Assembly (NCBI RefSeq): GCF_000003605.2
Contig: NW_003142305.1
Span: 837,016 to 848,871, forward strand
Source of the DNA: Saccoglossus kowalevskii
Taxonomy: Eukaryota; Hemichordata; Enteropneusta; Harrimaniidae
Direction: 5' to 3'
DNA length: 11,856 nucleotides
Under the pieces are notes generated by a model, which made no database searches, was not told the origin of the DNA, and was given only the letters and a program-made list of their open reading frames with translations. Below are positions 1-7,931 of the stretch, one piece after another. Numbering within the stretch: the stretch's first letter is position 1; each line of letters starts with the position of its first letter. Both the position numbers and the translations under genes were made by a program.

Positions 1-339
1 GGTTCTAAAATGTCTAATGTATATACCAAATTTGAACAAAATCCATCTGTAAACAGTCGAGAAATGCTTGATTTTGATGATTTTTAGCACAAAAATGGCC
101 GCCATTCGGCCATCTTGAATCAAATCGTGAAACAAATTGACGTGCATATGTATAATATCATGTATGATGTATGTGTGAAGTTTGATTGTGATTGGTTCAG
201 GCATTTCTAAGATACAGGTCCGAACGCACGCACAAACGCACGCACACACACACACACAGGCACGCACGCACGCACGGACACACGGAGGTCAAAACATAAG
301 TCCCCGTTTTCGAACTGCGTCCAAACGGGGACTAATAAA
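1..339. repeat. Interspersed repeat fragment with CA/CG microsatellite and terminal hairpin
   Basis: The style of this block (AAATTTGG near a window edge, a short dyad ATGGCC/GGCCAT at 95-100 and 108-113, a CGCA/CA/CGGACA tract at about 223-288) resembles interspersed repeats of marine invertebrate genomes. It finishes with a perfect inverted repeat, AGTCCCCGTTT at 299-309 and AAACGGGGACT at 323-333. The left edge is probably outside the window. The family is not identified, and the copy lies in an intron of the phosphotransferase gene. Confidence 0.5.
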
Positions 340-571
340 AACATGTTAACCCTTCGACTGCAAGATATTTTTCCCGGCCAAAATTCAGGATTACTATATT
401 AACATTTTGTAAAACTGTACCTAAATTTCATCATAATTTCGAACCACACAGACAGTTTTCTTCAGTTTTTTGGCAATTTTTATCAACATTTTATATGGGG
501 GGGGGGGCTGTAGAAAATCATTTTGTGGATGTGACAAAAGTTGACAATGATGCTCAAAGGATTAATATGTT
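340..571. mobile_element. Possible degenerate foldback/MITE-like element
   Basis: The 18 bases at 340-357 (AACATGTTAACCCTTCGA) and the reverse complement of 554-571 agree at 15 of 18 positions, giving imperfect inverted ends around about 196 bases. No target-site duplication is evident and no protein is encoded. An 11-G run lies inside at 497-507. It directly abuts the preceding repeat. Chance similarity of A+T-rich ends remains possible. Confidence 0.3.
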
Positions 572-843
572 GCTACAAATTACATAAAAATACATAACAC
601 ATAAAAGAGTATCTCCAGAATATGTGCTGTAATTATTTCTGACGTTGAAATAGCCTGAAGTATTTGCAACCAGGATGCAGATATTTGCTTGTGCAGTTTC
701 CAATCAAAACATTAATCAAAGGTACATGTACATATCTGAAAGCACATGTATACCACAAAATTAATTGCATGCTGGAGCATTGAAGTAGAAGTTGTTTATA
801 ATTTAATTTACATTATACTTTTTGAGTTGTATGAAATACTTAC
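572..843. other. Intron sequence, no recognised feature
   Basis: A+T-rich intron downstream of the 844-928 exon. I searched the minus strand for the next conserved family block (the IPxL and GKNGS regions) and did not find it here. Confidence 0.5.
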
Positions 844-928
844 CCTGGTAGCCCAAAATAATGGCCCAAATATGCCTGATAATAGATAGATGAATATGAT
901 AAGGAACTGAGCTTCTGTCACATCTAAT
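844..928 (-). CDS. CEPT1: Choline/ethanolamine phosphotransferase, coding exon 4 (last in window)
   Basis: This 85-base exon completes codon 172 (Lys) and encodes residues 173-200: LDVTEAQFLIIFIYLLSG, then IFGPLFWATR. The LDVTEAQ block corresponds to (I/V)DVTE(V/I)Q in vertebrate CEPT1/CHPT1 and is followed by the next membrane helix, as in the family. The acceptor is TTATTACAG immediately above 928, and the donor GTAAGT lies at 843-838 on the minus strand. It ends in phase 0. About half of the usual ~400-residue protein is now accounted for. The C-terminal half, including the conserved GKNGSTIAG-type region, is not found in 1-843 and should lie upstream of base 1. Confidence 0.9.
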
Positions 929-1025
929 CTGTAATAATAAAAGACACTCTGTCAGCTCATCAGTGTATTTTCACCATGATACAATAAATCACAATTATCT
1001 GCATATGATACAAATGATGCACATG

Positions 1026-1626
1026 GTGGTTCCACACAGTAAATAACTAATGTCGTGGCTCCACACAGTAAATAATTCATGTCGTGGCTCCACACAGTAA
1101 ATAATTCATGTCGTGGCTCCACACAGTAAATAACTCATGTCGTGGCTCCACACAGTAAATACCTCATGTTGTGGCTCCACACAGTAAATAACTCATGTCG
1201 TGGCTCCACACAGTAAATACCTCATGTTGTGGCTCCACACAGTAAATAACTCATGTCGTGGCTCCACACAGTAAATAACTCATGTCGTGGCTCCACACAG
1301 TAAATAACTCATGTCGTAGCTCCACACAGTAAATAACTAATGTTGTGGCTCCACACAGTAAATAACTCATGTCGTAGCTCCACACAGTAAATAACTCATG
1401 TCGTGGCTCCACACAGTAAATAACTCATGTCGGAGCTCCACACAGTAAATAACTCATGTCGTGGCTCCACACAGAAAATAACTTGTGTCGTAGCTCCACA
1501 CAGTAAATAACTAATGTTGTGGCTCCACACAGTAAATAACTCATGTCGTAGCTCCACACAGTAAATAACTCATGTCGTGGCTCCACACAGAAAATAACTT
1601 GTGTCGTAGCTCCACACAGTAAATAC
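1026..1626. repeat. 29-bp minisatellite, 21 copies
   Basis: The core CCACACAG recurs exactly every 29 bases from 1032 to 1612, giving 21 units with no length change at all. The consensus unit is GTGGCTCCACACAG followed by TAAATAACTCATGTC, with a GTGG-CT-CCAC mini-dyad. Substitutions (GTAG, GAAAATAACTTGTG, TACCTCATGTT, AACTAATGTT) recur at multiples of 29, which shows segmental duplication of multi-unit blocks. The unit length is not divisible by 3, TAA is frequent, and the array sits in an intron, so it is noncoding. Confidence 0.95.
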
Positions 1627-2250
1627 TATGGCCACTCAAGGAAAATTACATGTTTTTTGACCCAAAGAATTAATAATAATATTTTTAAAAGGAATTACAT
1701 GTTCTGCCAAGAATTGATGTAACTCGTGAAAACAATAAAAAGTCATAATTTTTTGAGTAAATAATTTTATGATTTTAATGGATTTTTCAAACATGGCTTG
1801 ATAGGAAATATTTATTTATTTATTTTGATATATAATTCCAGATTGAGGAATCATTAAGAACAATACTTTTTTGAGTATATGCCAAATTTTGCTCTTTAAT
1901 AATTGCATTTAGTATTATAAGGATTAGTAATATGTTGTAAAAATATATAACTTGTTTAATTTAAGAATATAATTCATATGTTTAATAGCCATTGCAAACG
2001 TCAAAAGTCTGATTCTAACCATGTGACTTGCACAACTAAGTACATTGAAGAATCATCCACCTGTTAAGCATGTCTCCCATGACAGCTTGATTTTTCACCT
2101 TGGTATTTTTCGTATGTACATTTAAGTTTTTGCTGGAGTATCTCTGTACCTTTGCTGGGGACTCAATCCATCCAACAACAGATCAATATTCTGCTAGCAT
2201 GGACAACACATAATTGAAATTATCTATTATGAATTGTGTTCTTTGTATCA
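1627..2250. other. A+T-rich intron, no recognised feature
   Basis: Intronic DNA between the 29-bp and 12-bp arrays. It includes a short TTTA run near 1811-1824. No exon with family homology, RNA gene or paired inverted ends was found. Confidence 0.5.
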
Positions 2251-2331
2251 GCAATTGGTGGAGCAATTGGTGGAGCAATCGGTGGAGCAATCGGTGGAGC
2301 AATTGGTGGAGCAATTGGTGGAGCAATTGGT
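2251..2331. repeat. 12-bp minisatellite (about 6.75 copies)
   Basis: The unit GCAATTGGTGGA is repeated with only C/T variation (ATT or ATC). One plus-strand frame reads Ala-Ile-Gly-Gly in every unit and stays open from a TGA at about 2230 to a TGA at 2356-2358, but it has no ATG. It lies in the intron between the 2465-2606 and 844-928 exons on the opposite strand, so a noncoding minisatellite is most likely. Confidence 0.9.
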
Positions 2332-2464
2332 ACACTCATATTGAACTTCATTCAATGATATTATTTAGTTAAATTGCATGAAAAGAGGGGACTAGTGGTG
2401 AAAAGGTTAACCATGATAATAAGTTTACTGGTACTAATAATAAATTCAACATGTAAACACTTAC

Positions 2465-2606
2465 TTTCCAAATTTTAATTCTCCTGATACATAGGCTTGC
2501 CAGTGCGCTGTGTAAAATAAGAAAACTCCAACGGAAATCATGTACATCAGCCAGCCTGGATGAAAACCAAGTTGCAGTGCACATCCCGTTGCTATACCAA
2601 CATAAA
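2465..2606 (-). CDS. CEPT1: Choline/ethanolamine phosphotransferase, coding exon 3
   Basis: This exon encodes residues 125-171 plus two bases of codon 172. It contains two hydrophobic segments (VYVGIATGCALQL and WLMYMISVGVFLFY) followed by AHWQAYVSGELKFG. The last segment aligns closely with the vertebrate AHWQTYVSGxLRFG block between membrane helices 3 and 4. The acceptor is a pyrimidine tract ending TACTAG just above 2606, and the donor is GTAAGT at 2464-2459 on the minus strand. Joining it to the 3803-3950 exon restores Val125 from G plus TT and keeps the frame open. That phase agreement independently supports both junctions. An ATG-started frame in a different phase overlaps this exon, but it is only a shadow. 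Confidence 0.93.
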
Positions 2607-2682
2607 CTAGTAGAAAACAATAAATAAGTATCATGTATTAAACAGTGAAACACATCATTCAGTATAAACAGTAGAATTCTCT

Positions 2683-2905
2683 AAACTGAACCCAGTCTGC
2701 ACTATGTACCTGTCTAAACTAAACCCAGTCTGAACCAAATTCCTGTAAACTGAACCCAGTTTAAACTAAATACCTATGTAAACTGAACCCAGTCTGAACC
2801 ATAATACCTATCTAAACTAAGCCCAATTTAAACTAAATACCCATCTAAACTGAAGTCAAGTCTAAACCAGATAGCTATTTAAAATGAACTCAGTATAAAC
2901 TATCC
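2683..2905. repeat. Decayed ~33-bp tandem repeat (about 7 copies)
   Basis: Diverged units of the form AAACTGAACCCAGTCT followed by GAACCAAATACCTAT recur about every 31-34 bases, with both substitutions and small indels. They are much more degenerate than the 29-bp array, which suggests an older expansion. Intronic and noncoding. Confidence 0.75.
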
Positions 2906-2993
2906 AAACAAAACACTTGTACACTCATTCAGGCCATTAGGACTAAGGTTTTCAGTTAAGATAGTATACATCATAAAAAACAAGATGATGATA

Positions 2994-3348
2994 CCGTACT
3001 CGACCGTGTTCCGAAGAATTGCATCTGTACAACACAGCATTCTGATTGGTTAATAACATACTTGACCAATTAGGTCGAAGAACATTGTTGCAGGTCAAAT
3101 TATACAAATACAATATGGCGGAAAGTGCTTTTCATCGAGAATTTGCGTACGAGGCAACACATTCATCAGTGGAGATAATGATTAAGATTTTGACTTCTAC
3201 TGTGTTCCAACAGGCTCTAATATTTTTAATCTCGAAAATTCAGGTGGTAGGTATTAATATTGTAAAAATGATGATGCAACTCGTTATACATGTAGTCGTT
3301 ATATCCCCCTCAATCTGTCACATGGTGAATTAAAATTGTCGAGTACGG
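2994..3348. mobile_element. 355-bp MITE with 11-bp inverted ends and TA target duplication
   Basis: CCGTACTCGAC at 2994-3004 is the perfect reverse complement of GTCGAGTACGG at 3338-3348, and each end is flanked by TA (2992-2993 and 3349-3350). TA duplication plus short inverted ends fits a nonautonomous Tc1/mariner-type element, though other superfamilies are possible. A second inverted pair, ATTGGT/ACCAAT, lies at about 3044-3070. The plus-strand frame inside (3046-3333, 95 codons) has no transposase motif I recognise, so I do not call it a gene. The element sits in the intron between the 3803-3950 and 2465-2606 exons. Confidence 0.75.
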
Positions 3349-3519
3349 TATATTGCTATATATGTAAGTGCAGTAAAGTTATAGATTGTTACAAATTCAC
3401 TGATTGCAAAAATCAACTCAATTGGTCACACTTATCTTGCAAAGATATGCTGAGGAAATCAGGTCATTGACCTCATTACTACACTTTCCTATTTTATGGG
3501 TTAACTAATAGCCGTTAAC

Positions 3520-3595
3520 AGAGCAGAGCAGAGCAGAGCAGAACAGAGCAGAACAGAACAGAACAGAACAGAACAGAACAGAACAGAACAGAACA
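3520..3595. repeat. GAGCA/GAACA pentanucleotide microsatellite
   Basis: Fifteen consecutive 5-bp units from 3521: four GAGCA, one GAACA, one GAGCA, then nine GAACA. The block order shows that a G-to-A variant expanded along the array. Intronic. Confidence 0.95.
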
Positions 3596-3802
3596 TCGTT
3601 TCATTAGCACCTTAACAAAAGTAATAATGCTATATGAAAACTTTTAATACATGAAAGTGGTTTTAATTTACATTGAAAGTGTCCACAGTGAGCATATCTG
3701 ATACGTTTTCTTATAATAATTTTTTTTTATATAAATATTCGCAAAAATACTGAAAATTTGCAGTATCTGTCCTTTCAACAACAAAAATCCCAAGCTACTT
3801 AC

Positions 3803-3950
3803 CAGTTGATACGGAATCACAGCCATGATCAAACAGCTCCCCCAACGGTGAACTGGTATGTGTTCTTCTCGCTTGTTTACCATCGATTGCATCTAACGTT
3901 TGATATGCAAATAAACCCAAAGCTACTTGGATATACACCCAGCTTGGAGC
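3803..3950 (-). CDS. CEPT1: Choline/ethanolamine phosphotransferase, coding exon 2 (catalytic motif)
   Basis: This exon encodes residues 76-124 plus the first base of codon 125, beginning [21 protein letters not shown]. It carries the whole CDP-alcohol phosphotransferase signature D-G-x2-A-R-x8-G-x3-D-x3-D: Asp98, Gly99, Ala102, Arg103, Gly112, Asp116 and Asp120. In the family these residues bind the divalent metals and the CDP-alcohol, and the last Asp is the proposed catalytic base. All are present, so the active site looks intact. DHGCDS is typical of CEPT1/CHPT1, whereas SELENOI has DHGLDS. The acceptor is a T-run followed by AG (3952-3951) and the donor is GTAAGT (3802-3797), both read on the minus strand. 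The 148-base length gives phase 1, and the next exon completes it correctly. Confidence 0.95.
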
Positions 3951-6900
3951 CTAAAAAAAACACCAGAATCGTTTTCAGCTGTGTTTTATTCATACTAAGT
4001 AAATGAGGGTGTTGTACCTTTCGGCTCTGAACAAACTGGATTGAACTCGGGCGGAATCGGATTATGTTCACCCCAACCATGTGATATTCTCCTGTTAATC
4101 AGTGGAAGAAGCAGGAGTTCCGCTCCAATAAAATGCTGTCATGTAAACATAGCATATGTTAATTACAAATACCTGTAGGTAAAATATAATAGTCAGCCAA
4201 AAAAGCTTTTAAACTGAAATATCAAAATCTTCCTTTCATGGCAGCATTTATTTATGTATTTATTGTTAATTCAAAAGTACAGATTCAAAAAAGTGCTTTT
4301 TTCAAATATGAAATTGATTGCTGAGTTCTGCGACTTAGTGCGTGACACTATAATGTCACTGTTTAATTTTCTTGTTGTCAAGAATATTGGCTTGCAAATG
4401 TATTTTGATGTTGTGAGAATTTTTTAAAATGCTGTTCCCAAAACAGACATGACCTCACCATGATAATATCCAAAAACTGTTATTATAACGATAAGTAAAA
4501 ATTTTACGATGTTAACATTTTCCCCTCATATACCCTGCCTATATAATCTATGACGACTGAGACTCATTAATTTGCACTACAATTTTTAGAAACGTAGGTT
4601 TGTCTGGTGATTTTGTTTCTCATTTCATGCAAGATCTTCATCCCATATCACACATTTGCTTACCAGTACTCTCATTCTATAAATCCTGGGAACAATGTAA
4701 GCAAATGCCCACATACAATATGATGGTGGACTATTTATACCATAGGTTACTTAGTTCAACTGTATCTATCCTGTTACCACTAACATAAGAGACCTTCTCA
4801 CAGCACAGTGTAAACAGTGTCTATTGATTCCATCATAATGAAATAATTTCAGGAATTGGTGGACTAACTACAGTAAATAATGGCGAGTTGGGAAAGTGAT
4901 GACCAACCACAAATCTTCATAGGCTTTCTAAATTATGTGCAATTTATCATTGCATGGAACGAAGGCAGGTGCCTGATAGCCACTGCAGTCACCATGTTTG
5001 AATTGGAATGAGATTCATTCAAAATATAACTCACTGTTGATGACATAGTCCCCGTTGGAATTAAGGGAATGTTATTCATGCCAAAAATAAAGTGATACGA
5101 ACCAAAAAGGTAAAGATGCTGGTTCGTGGGCACTTGGGAATAAACTATTTTTTTTTTGCTTTTTATCACCCAGATATTCTTGCAACATTATGAATAGAGG
5201 AACATACCCAAAAAAACGATTTTAAAATATAGAAAACGGATACAATCAATTGTACAAGCTCTTACAATTGTGTCCAGGCGTATATTTAGCATGTTTTGTT
5301 TTGTTTGTTGACTACAAAATTGTCAAGCTATATGATATATTCAATATTCAAATAGGCTCAGATGTCCTTTTGTTCGTAGAGACATCGCCGAAAAACATGT
5401 AGTTTCAAAATTTCAAGTCAACCTGACAAAAACTTTGAGAGCTAAATAAGGTTTAATTTCTCTGACCAACCAGAAAACATGAACGAGGATAATGCCCGTT
5501 TTACGAAGGTGACATTTATCGTCCACAAAAATGGCTATCGCATCACGACTAAATGCCCAAATCCACCATAATGCTGATGTTCAATCATCACATAAAAAAT
5601 AAAATAAATATATTCACAATTTGAGGGAAATGGTCGATAAATCATTTGCGAAGTCAGAACCTTGAATGAAAACTGTCATGGCGTCATGTTATCAATTCCA
5701 CTGAGGGAGGGACACAATGGATTACGTAAAGCCGATGAGATATTCATACAGTTATATAAACATAGTGATTGCAATTAGGTGGTTTGAGTATAAATTTACC
5801 TTTCCTCAAACCTTTGTATAATACATTTTTTCGCGATCCCGAAGAAATTAACTATGCGAAGCCCAACACTATTCCAGTTTCAGTTAGACCAAGCACGAAC
5901 AGAACAAAAGAAATTGTGGCCTTGTCTTGTGCGAAAACTAAATCGCACTATCGGGCCTTCATCCTACATGAAAACAAATAAAAAATCAAATTATTTCACT
6001 GTATACCATTGCCAGGCTAGAAGTTGTCGACATGTTGCGAGATAAGGGTGAAAAAGTTTACTCATCATTTATAATATTTTTTTTTATATTTCACTTGCAT
6101 GCTGGAAGCACCTACGCGTTGTCTGATTTTTTGTAGTTTGCGAGGCTAGTTGATCATGCTTGAAGTAAACATGGCGACAGGACAGGAAGTCACACATCGC
6201 CGCACCTTACTGAGGCCAGAAACTCATTTGCATATATCATCAACAGTGACCTGTCAATCAAGGAGTAACGTAAACAAACTTTCGAGACTTTTGATCACAT
6301 ACACGTACCTCGGTTTACTATACTTTAAAATCATTTTTCTGAGTATGTTCCAACATGACTGTTTGGGGAAGAAAATAAACTACATATGCTACTCATGCAT
6401 TTTTTTTTGTATCCAAAAGGCTCATGTACAGAGATATAGTAGTATGGTCAAAAAACATGCAGTCAAGCATCTTTGATCAGATTGTAAAACTAAATGGACT
6501 AATAAATATAGATACTGTATTTTCTATATTAGAAGTGTATGTATATGACAATATTGTGGCTATGGTGAAAAAAGGTACATTTCAATGATCTAGAATATAA
6601 TAATGCAATTTGTGGTTTATACAAGCATGTGCTTCTATTCGCAATGCACTTCTGAGTAAATTCTAAGAATAAACACTGGTTTGAGTTCCTTTTGAACCCC
6701 CTAGCCCTAATTCTACCCCTAACCAGCACTCCCAAACTTAACTAGATATGCCCCTCTTAAAGACACTTATAGTTATCTAGAGGGAGCATATACAATTGAT
6801 TTTGGGGGGCTTGGGATGAGGATGAGGATACAAAGGGAACTCTTTCCGGTTTGTTGACTACAGTGTAAAAGTTGCATGACTCCAAAGTACATTGCAAGTT

Positions 6901-7080
6901 TAAAGATTATTAAATACAGTTTTAAATTAAATACTTTTTTCTACAACGTGGCAAACGAGTGTTGTAACGTGGACTGGCTGTAGGTTTAAAGTCCAGTCAT
7001 GAGTTCAATACAACACAAACAGCGACCTCATTTTTTCCATCTGCTACCCTTACAAAATGAATACAGACTAGTGCACTCAC
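3951..7080 (-). other. First intron of the phosphotransferase gene
   Basis: This 3,130-base intron is bounded by GTGAGT (7080-7075) and a T-tract plus AG (3952-3951), minus strand. I examined it in pieces. 4000-4850 is A+T-rich with no homology. 4880-5012 has a short unrecognised frame. 5340-6050 is somewhat richer in CpG but encodes nothing I recognise. 6169-6260 holds clustered regulatory-type motifs. 6699-6722 resembles decayed telomere repeats. No additional exon with family homology was found. Confidence 0.8.
6169..6260. promoter_or_regulatory. Candidate intronic regulatory cluster (YY1-, ETS-, octamer-, PBX/PREP-like motifs)
   Basis: Within 92 bases there is a YY1-like ATGGCG (6171-6176), an ETS-type ACAGGAAGT (6182-6190), a POU octamer ATTTGCAT (6226-6233) and CTGTCAATCA (6251-6260). 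The last is the exact reverse complement of the PBX-PREP/MEIS decamer TGATTGACAG. Each is a common-length motif and could be chance; the clustering in a first intron suggests an enhancer or alternative promoter. Conservation cannot be judged here. Confidence 0.35.
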
Positions 7081-7305
7081 CTCTTCTGTCGCTGTTGGAC
7101 AGTACATATACACAATCGTAGATGTCAATATATTTATCAGAAGTCCCATACTGGTAATCGTGTTCGGTGCAATTGTTTCAGGGATTTTCTCGACTAACCA
7201 TCGCCAGAAAGGTTGCATCACTGGCTCGGTGATCGACGTTCCATGGGAAGAGTACTTGTGTTCTGACAATCGTTTGAGTTGTGCAATGTCTAATATTCCA
7301 GCCAT
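7081..7305 (-). CDS. CEPT1: Choline/ethanolamine phosphotransferase, coding exon 1
   Basis: This is the first coding exon of an integral-membrane enzyme that transfers phosphocholine or phosphoethanolamine from its CDP form to diacylglycerol, the last step of the Kennedy pathway in ER/Golgi membranes. It encodes 75 residues (1-75) in exact phase 0. The stretch [12 protein letters not shown], the segment [15 protein letters not shown] (start of the first membrane helix, about 46-69) and YCPTATEE match the N-terminal region of vertebrate CEPT1 and CHPT1. The related SELENOI/EPT1 differs in this part. The exon ends at a clear donor (GAG then GTGAGT, on the minus strand at 7080-7075). The start codon at 7305 was chosen because the family homology begins within about 10 residues of it. 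Vertebrate CEPT1 has a longer N-terminus. CEPT1 and CHPT1 cannot be told apart here, so the symbol stands for the pair. Confidence 0.93.
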
Positions 7306-7898
7306 CGTGTATGTTTATGGTTAAGTTAAACTACAACTGTAGCGTAGGTTATGATTATGTTGAGATAATTGATGTCAAATAACAACAAAAATACTCATTT
7401 ACAGAACAGCTATCGGGATCTACAATACGCAGGGTCATCACGGAGTCCAATCAGTGACACCTGGCATTAGACCACTTAGCACTTCCATAATTAATAAAAA
7501 ATATATAAATTTATATATTATTAGCCAGAAAAACTTCAAGTAATGGGGAGTATTAATAATATAATATAGTAGAATTTTTATTAACTCATAGAAGACAGAA
7601 TAAGCAATGTGTTTTCCTAAACCACTGCTGGAGCTGTACGATATTGTAGAATGACAATACACATGAAGGGTCCGTTTATTGTGGTTGTTAGTTGTGCTTT
7701 ATTATCTCCACTAACTAATGTCAACTGGCTGTTATGGAAACTGTATGTACTCTCTGTTATGAAAACCGTATGTGCCATGTAACATCGTTTTGGTCGTTTG
7801 CGTGAATAATAATTGTGTCTGTTGTTTGATTGTGACATTGTATTACTGTTTACTCCGTGCTCCGATTACCAATGACGCATATATTTAGATACAAATAC

Positions 7899-7931
7899 AT
7901 GGCGACAGGGGAAATCCAAGAATTACGATGA
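7899..7931 (+). other. Upstream ORF 1 before the EPSTI1-like gene
   Basis: An ATG followed by nine sense codons and TGA (MATGEIQELR) ends 20 bases before the main start. It would affect translation only if the mRNA begins upstream of 7899. A second, four-codon uORF (ATG at 7928, TAG at 7940-7942) overlaps its end. Confidence 0.35.
7909..7918 (+). promoter_or_regulatory. Rel/Dorsal/NF-kB-type site GGGAAATCCA
   Basis: The ten bases GGGAAATCCA fit the Dorsal/Rel consensus GGGWWWWCCM exactly and are preceded by another G. The site ends 33 bases before the EPSTI1-like start codon. Whether it is in the promoter or in the transcribed 5' UTR is unknown. A match this short can occur by chance. Confidence 0.35.

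Noticed and set aside
1026-1626. CRISPR-like array
   Set aside because: Units are directly contiguous with no unique spacers and lie in an animal intron. It is an ordinary minisatellite.
3046-3333. 95-codon plus-strand frame inside the MITE as a transposase gene
   Set aside because: No DDE/D or helix-turn-helix signature that I recognise. It nearly fills a short inverted-repeat element and is antisense within an intron. More likely a chance frame or unrecognisable remnant.
3877-4080. Minus-strand frame with a possible donor near 4017 as an alternative exon
   Set aside because: It overlaps the catalytic exon in another phase and no family homology is visible. The shadow explanation is sufficient.
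4880-5012. 43-codon plus-strand frame starting MASWESDD, reminiscent of acidic N-termini such as eIF3 subunit J
   Set aside because: Similarity stops after about eight residues, no donor site follows, and no continuation is found. Too little to call a gene or pseudogene.
4933-5169. 78-codon minus-strand frame as an extra phosphotransferase exon
   Set aside because: The sequence does not resemble any part of the family, and the 7081-7305 and 3803-3950 exons already join in phase with continuous homology across TATEE-APSW.
6150-6476. 108-codon plus-strand frame (MATGQEVTHRR... from the inner ATG) as a new gene or upstream exon of the EPSTI1-like gene
   Set aside because: The C-terminal part is A+T-rich low complexity and the N-terminal part has no recognised homolog. 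The EPSTI1-like gene does not need another exon. The shared 13-mer is reported as a finding instead.
7438-7838. Two minus-strand frames (74 and 73 codons) upstream of the phosphotransferase start as an extended N-terminus
   Set aside because: They are not in continuous frame with the exon and no plausible acceptor joins them. They have no family similarity and fall in the A+T-rich promoter region.
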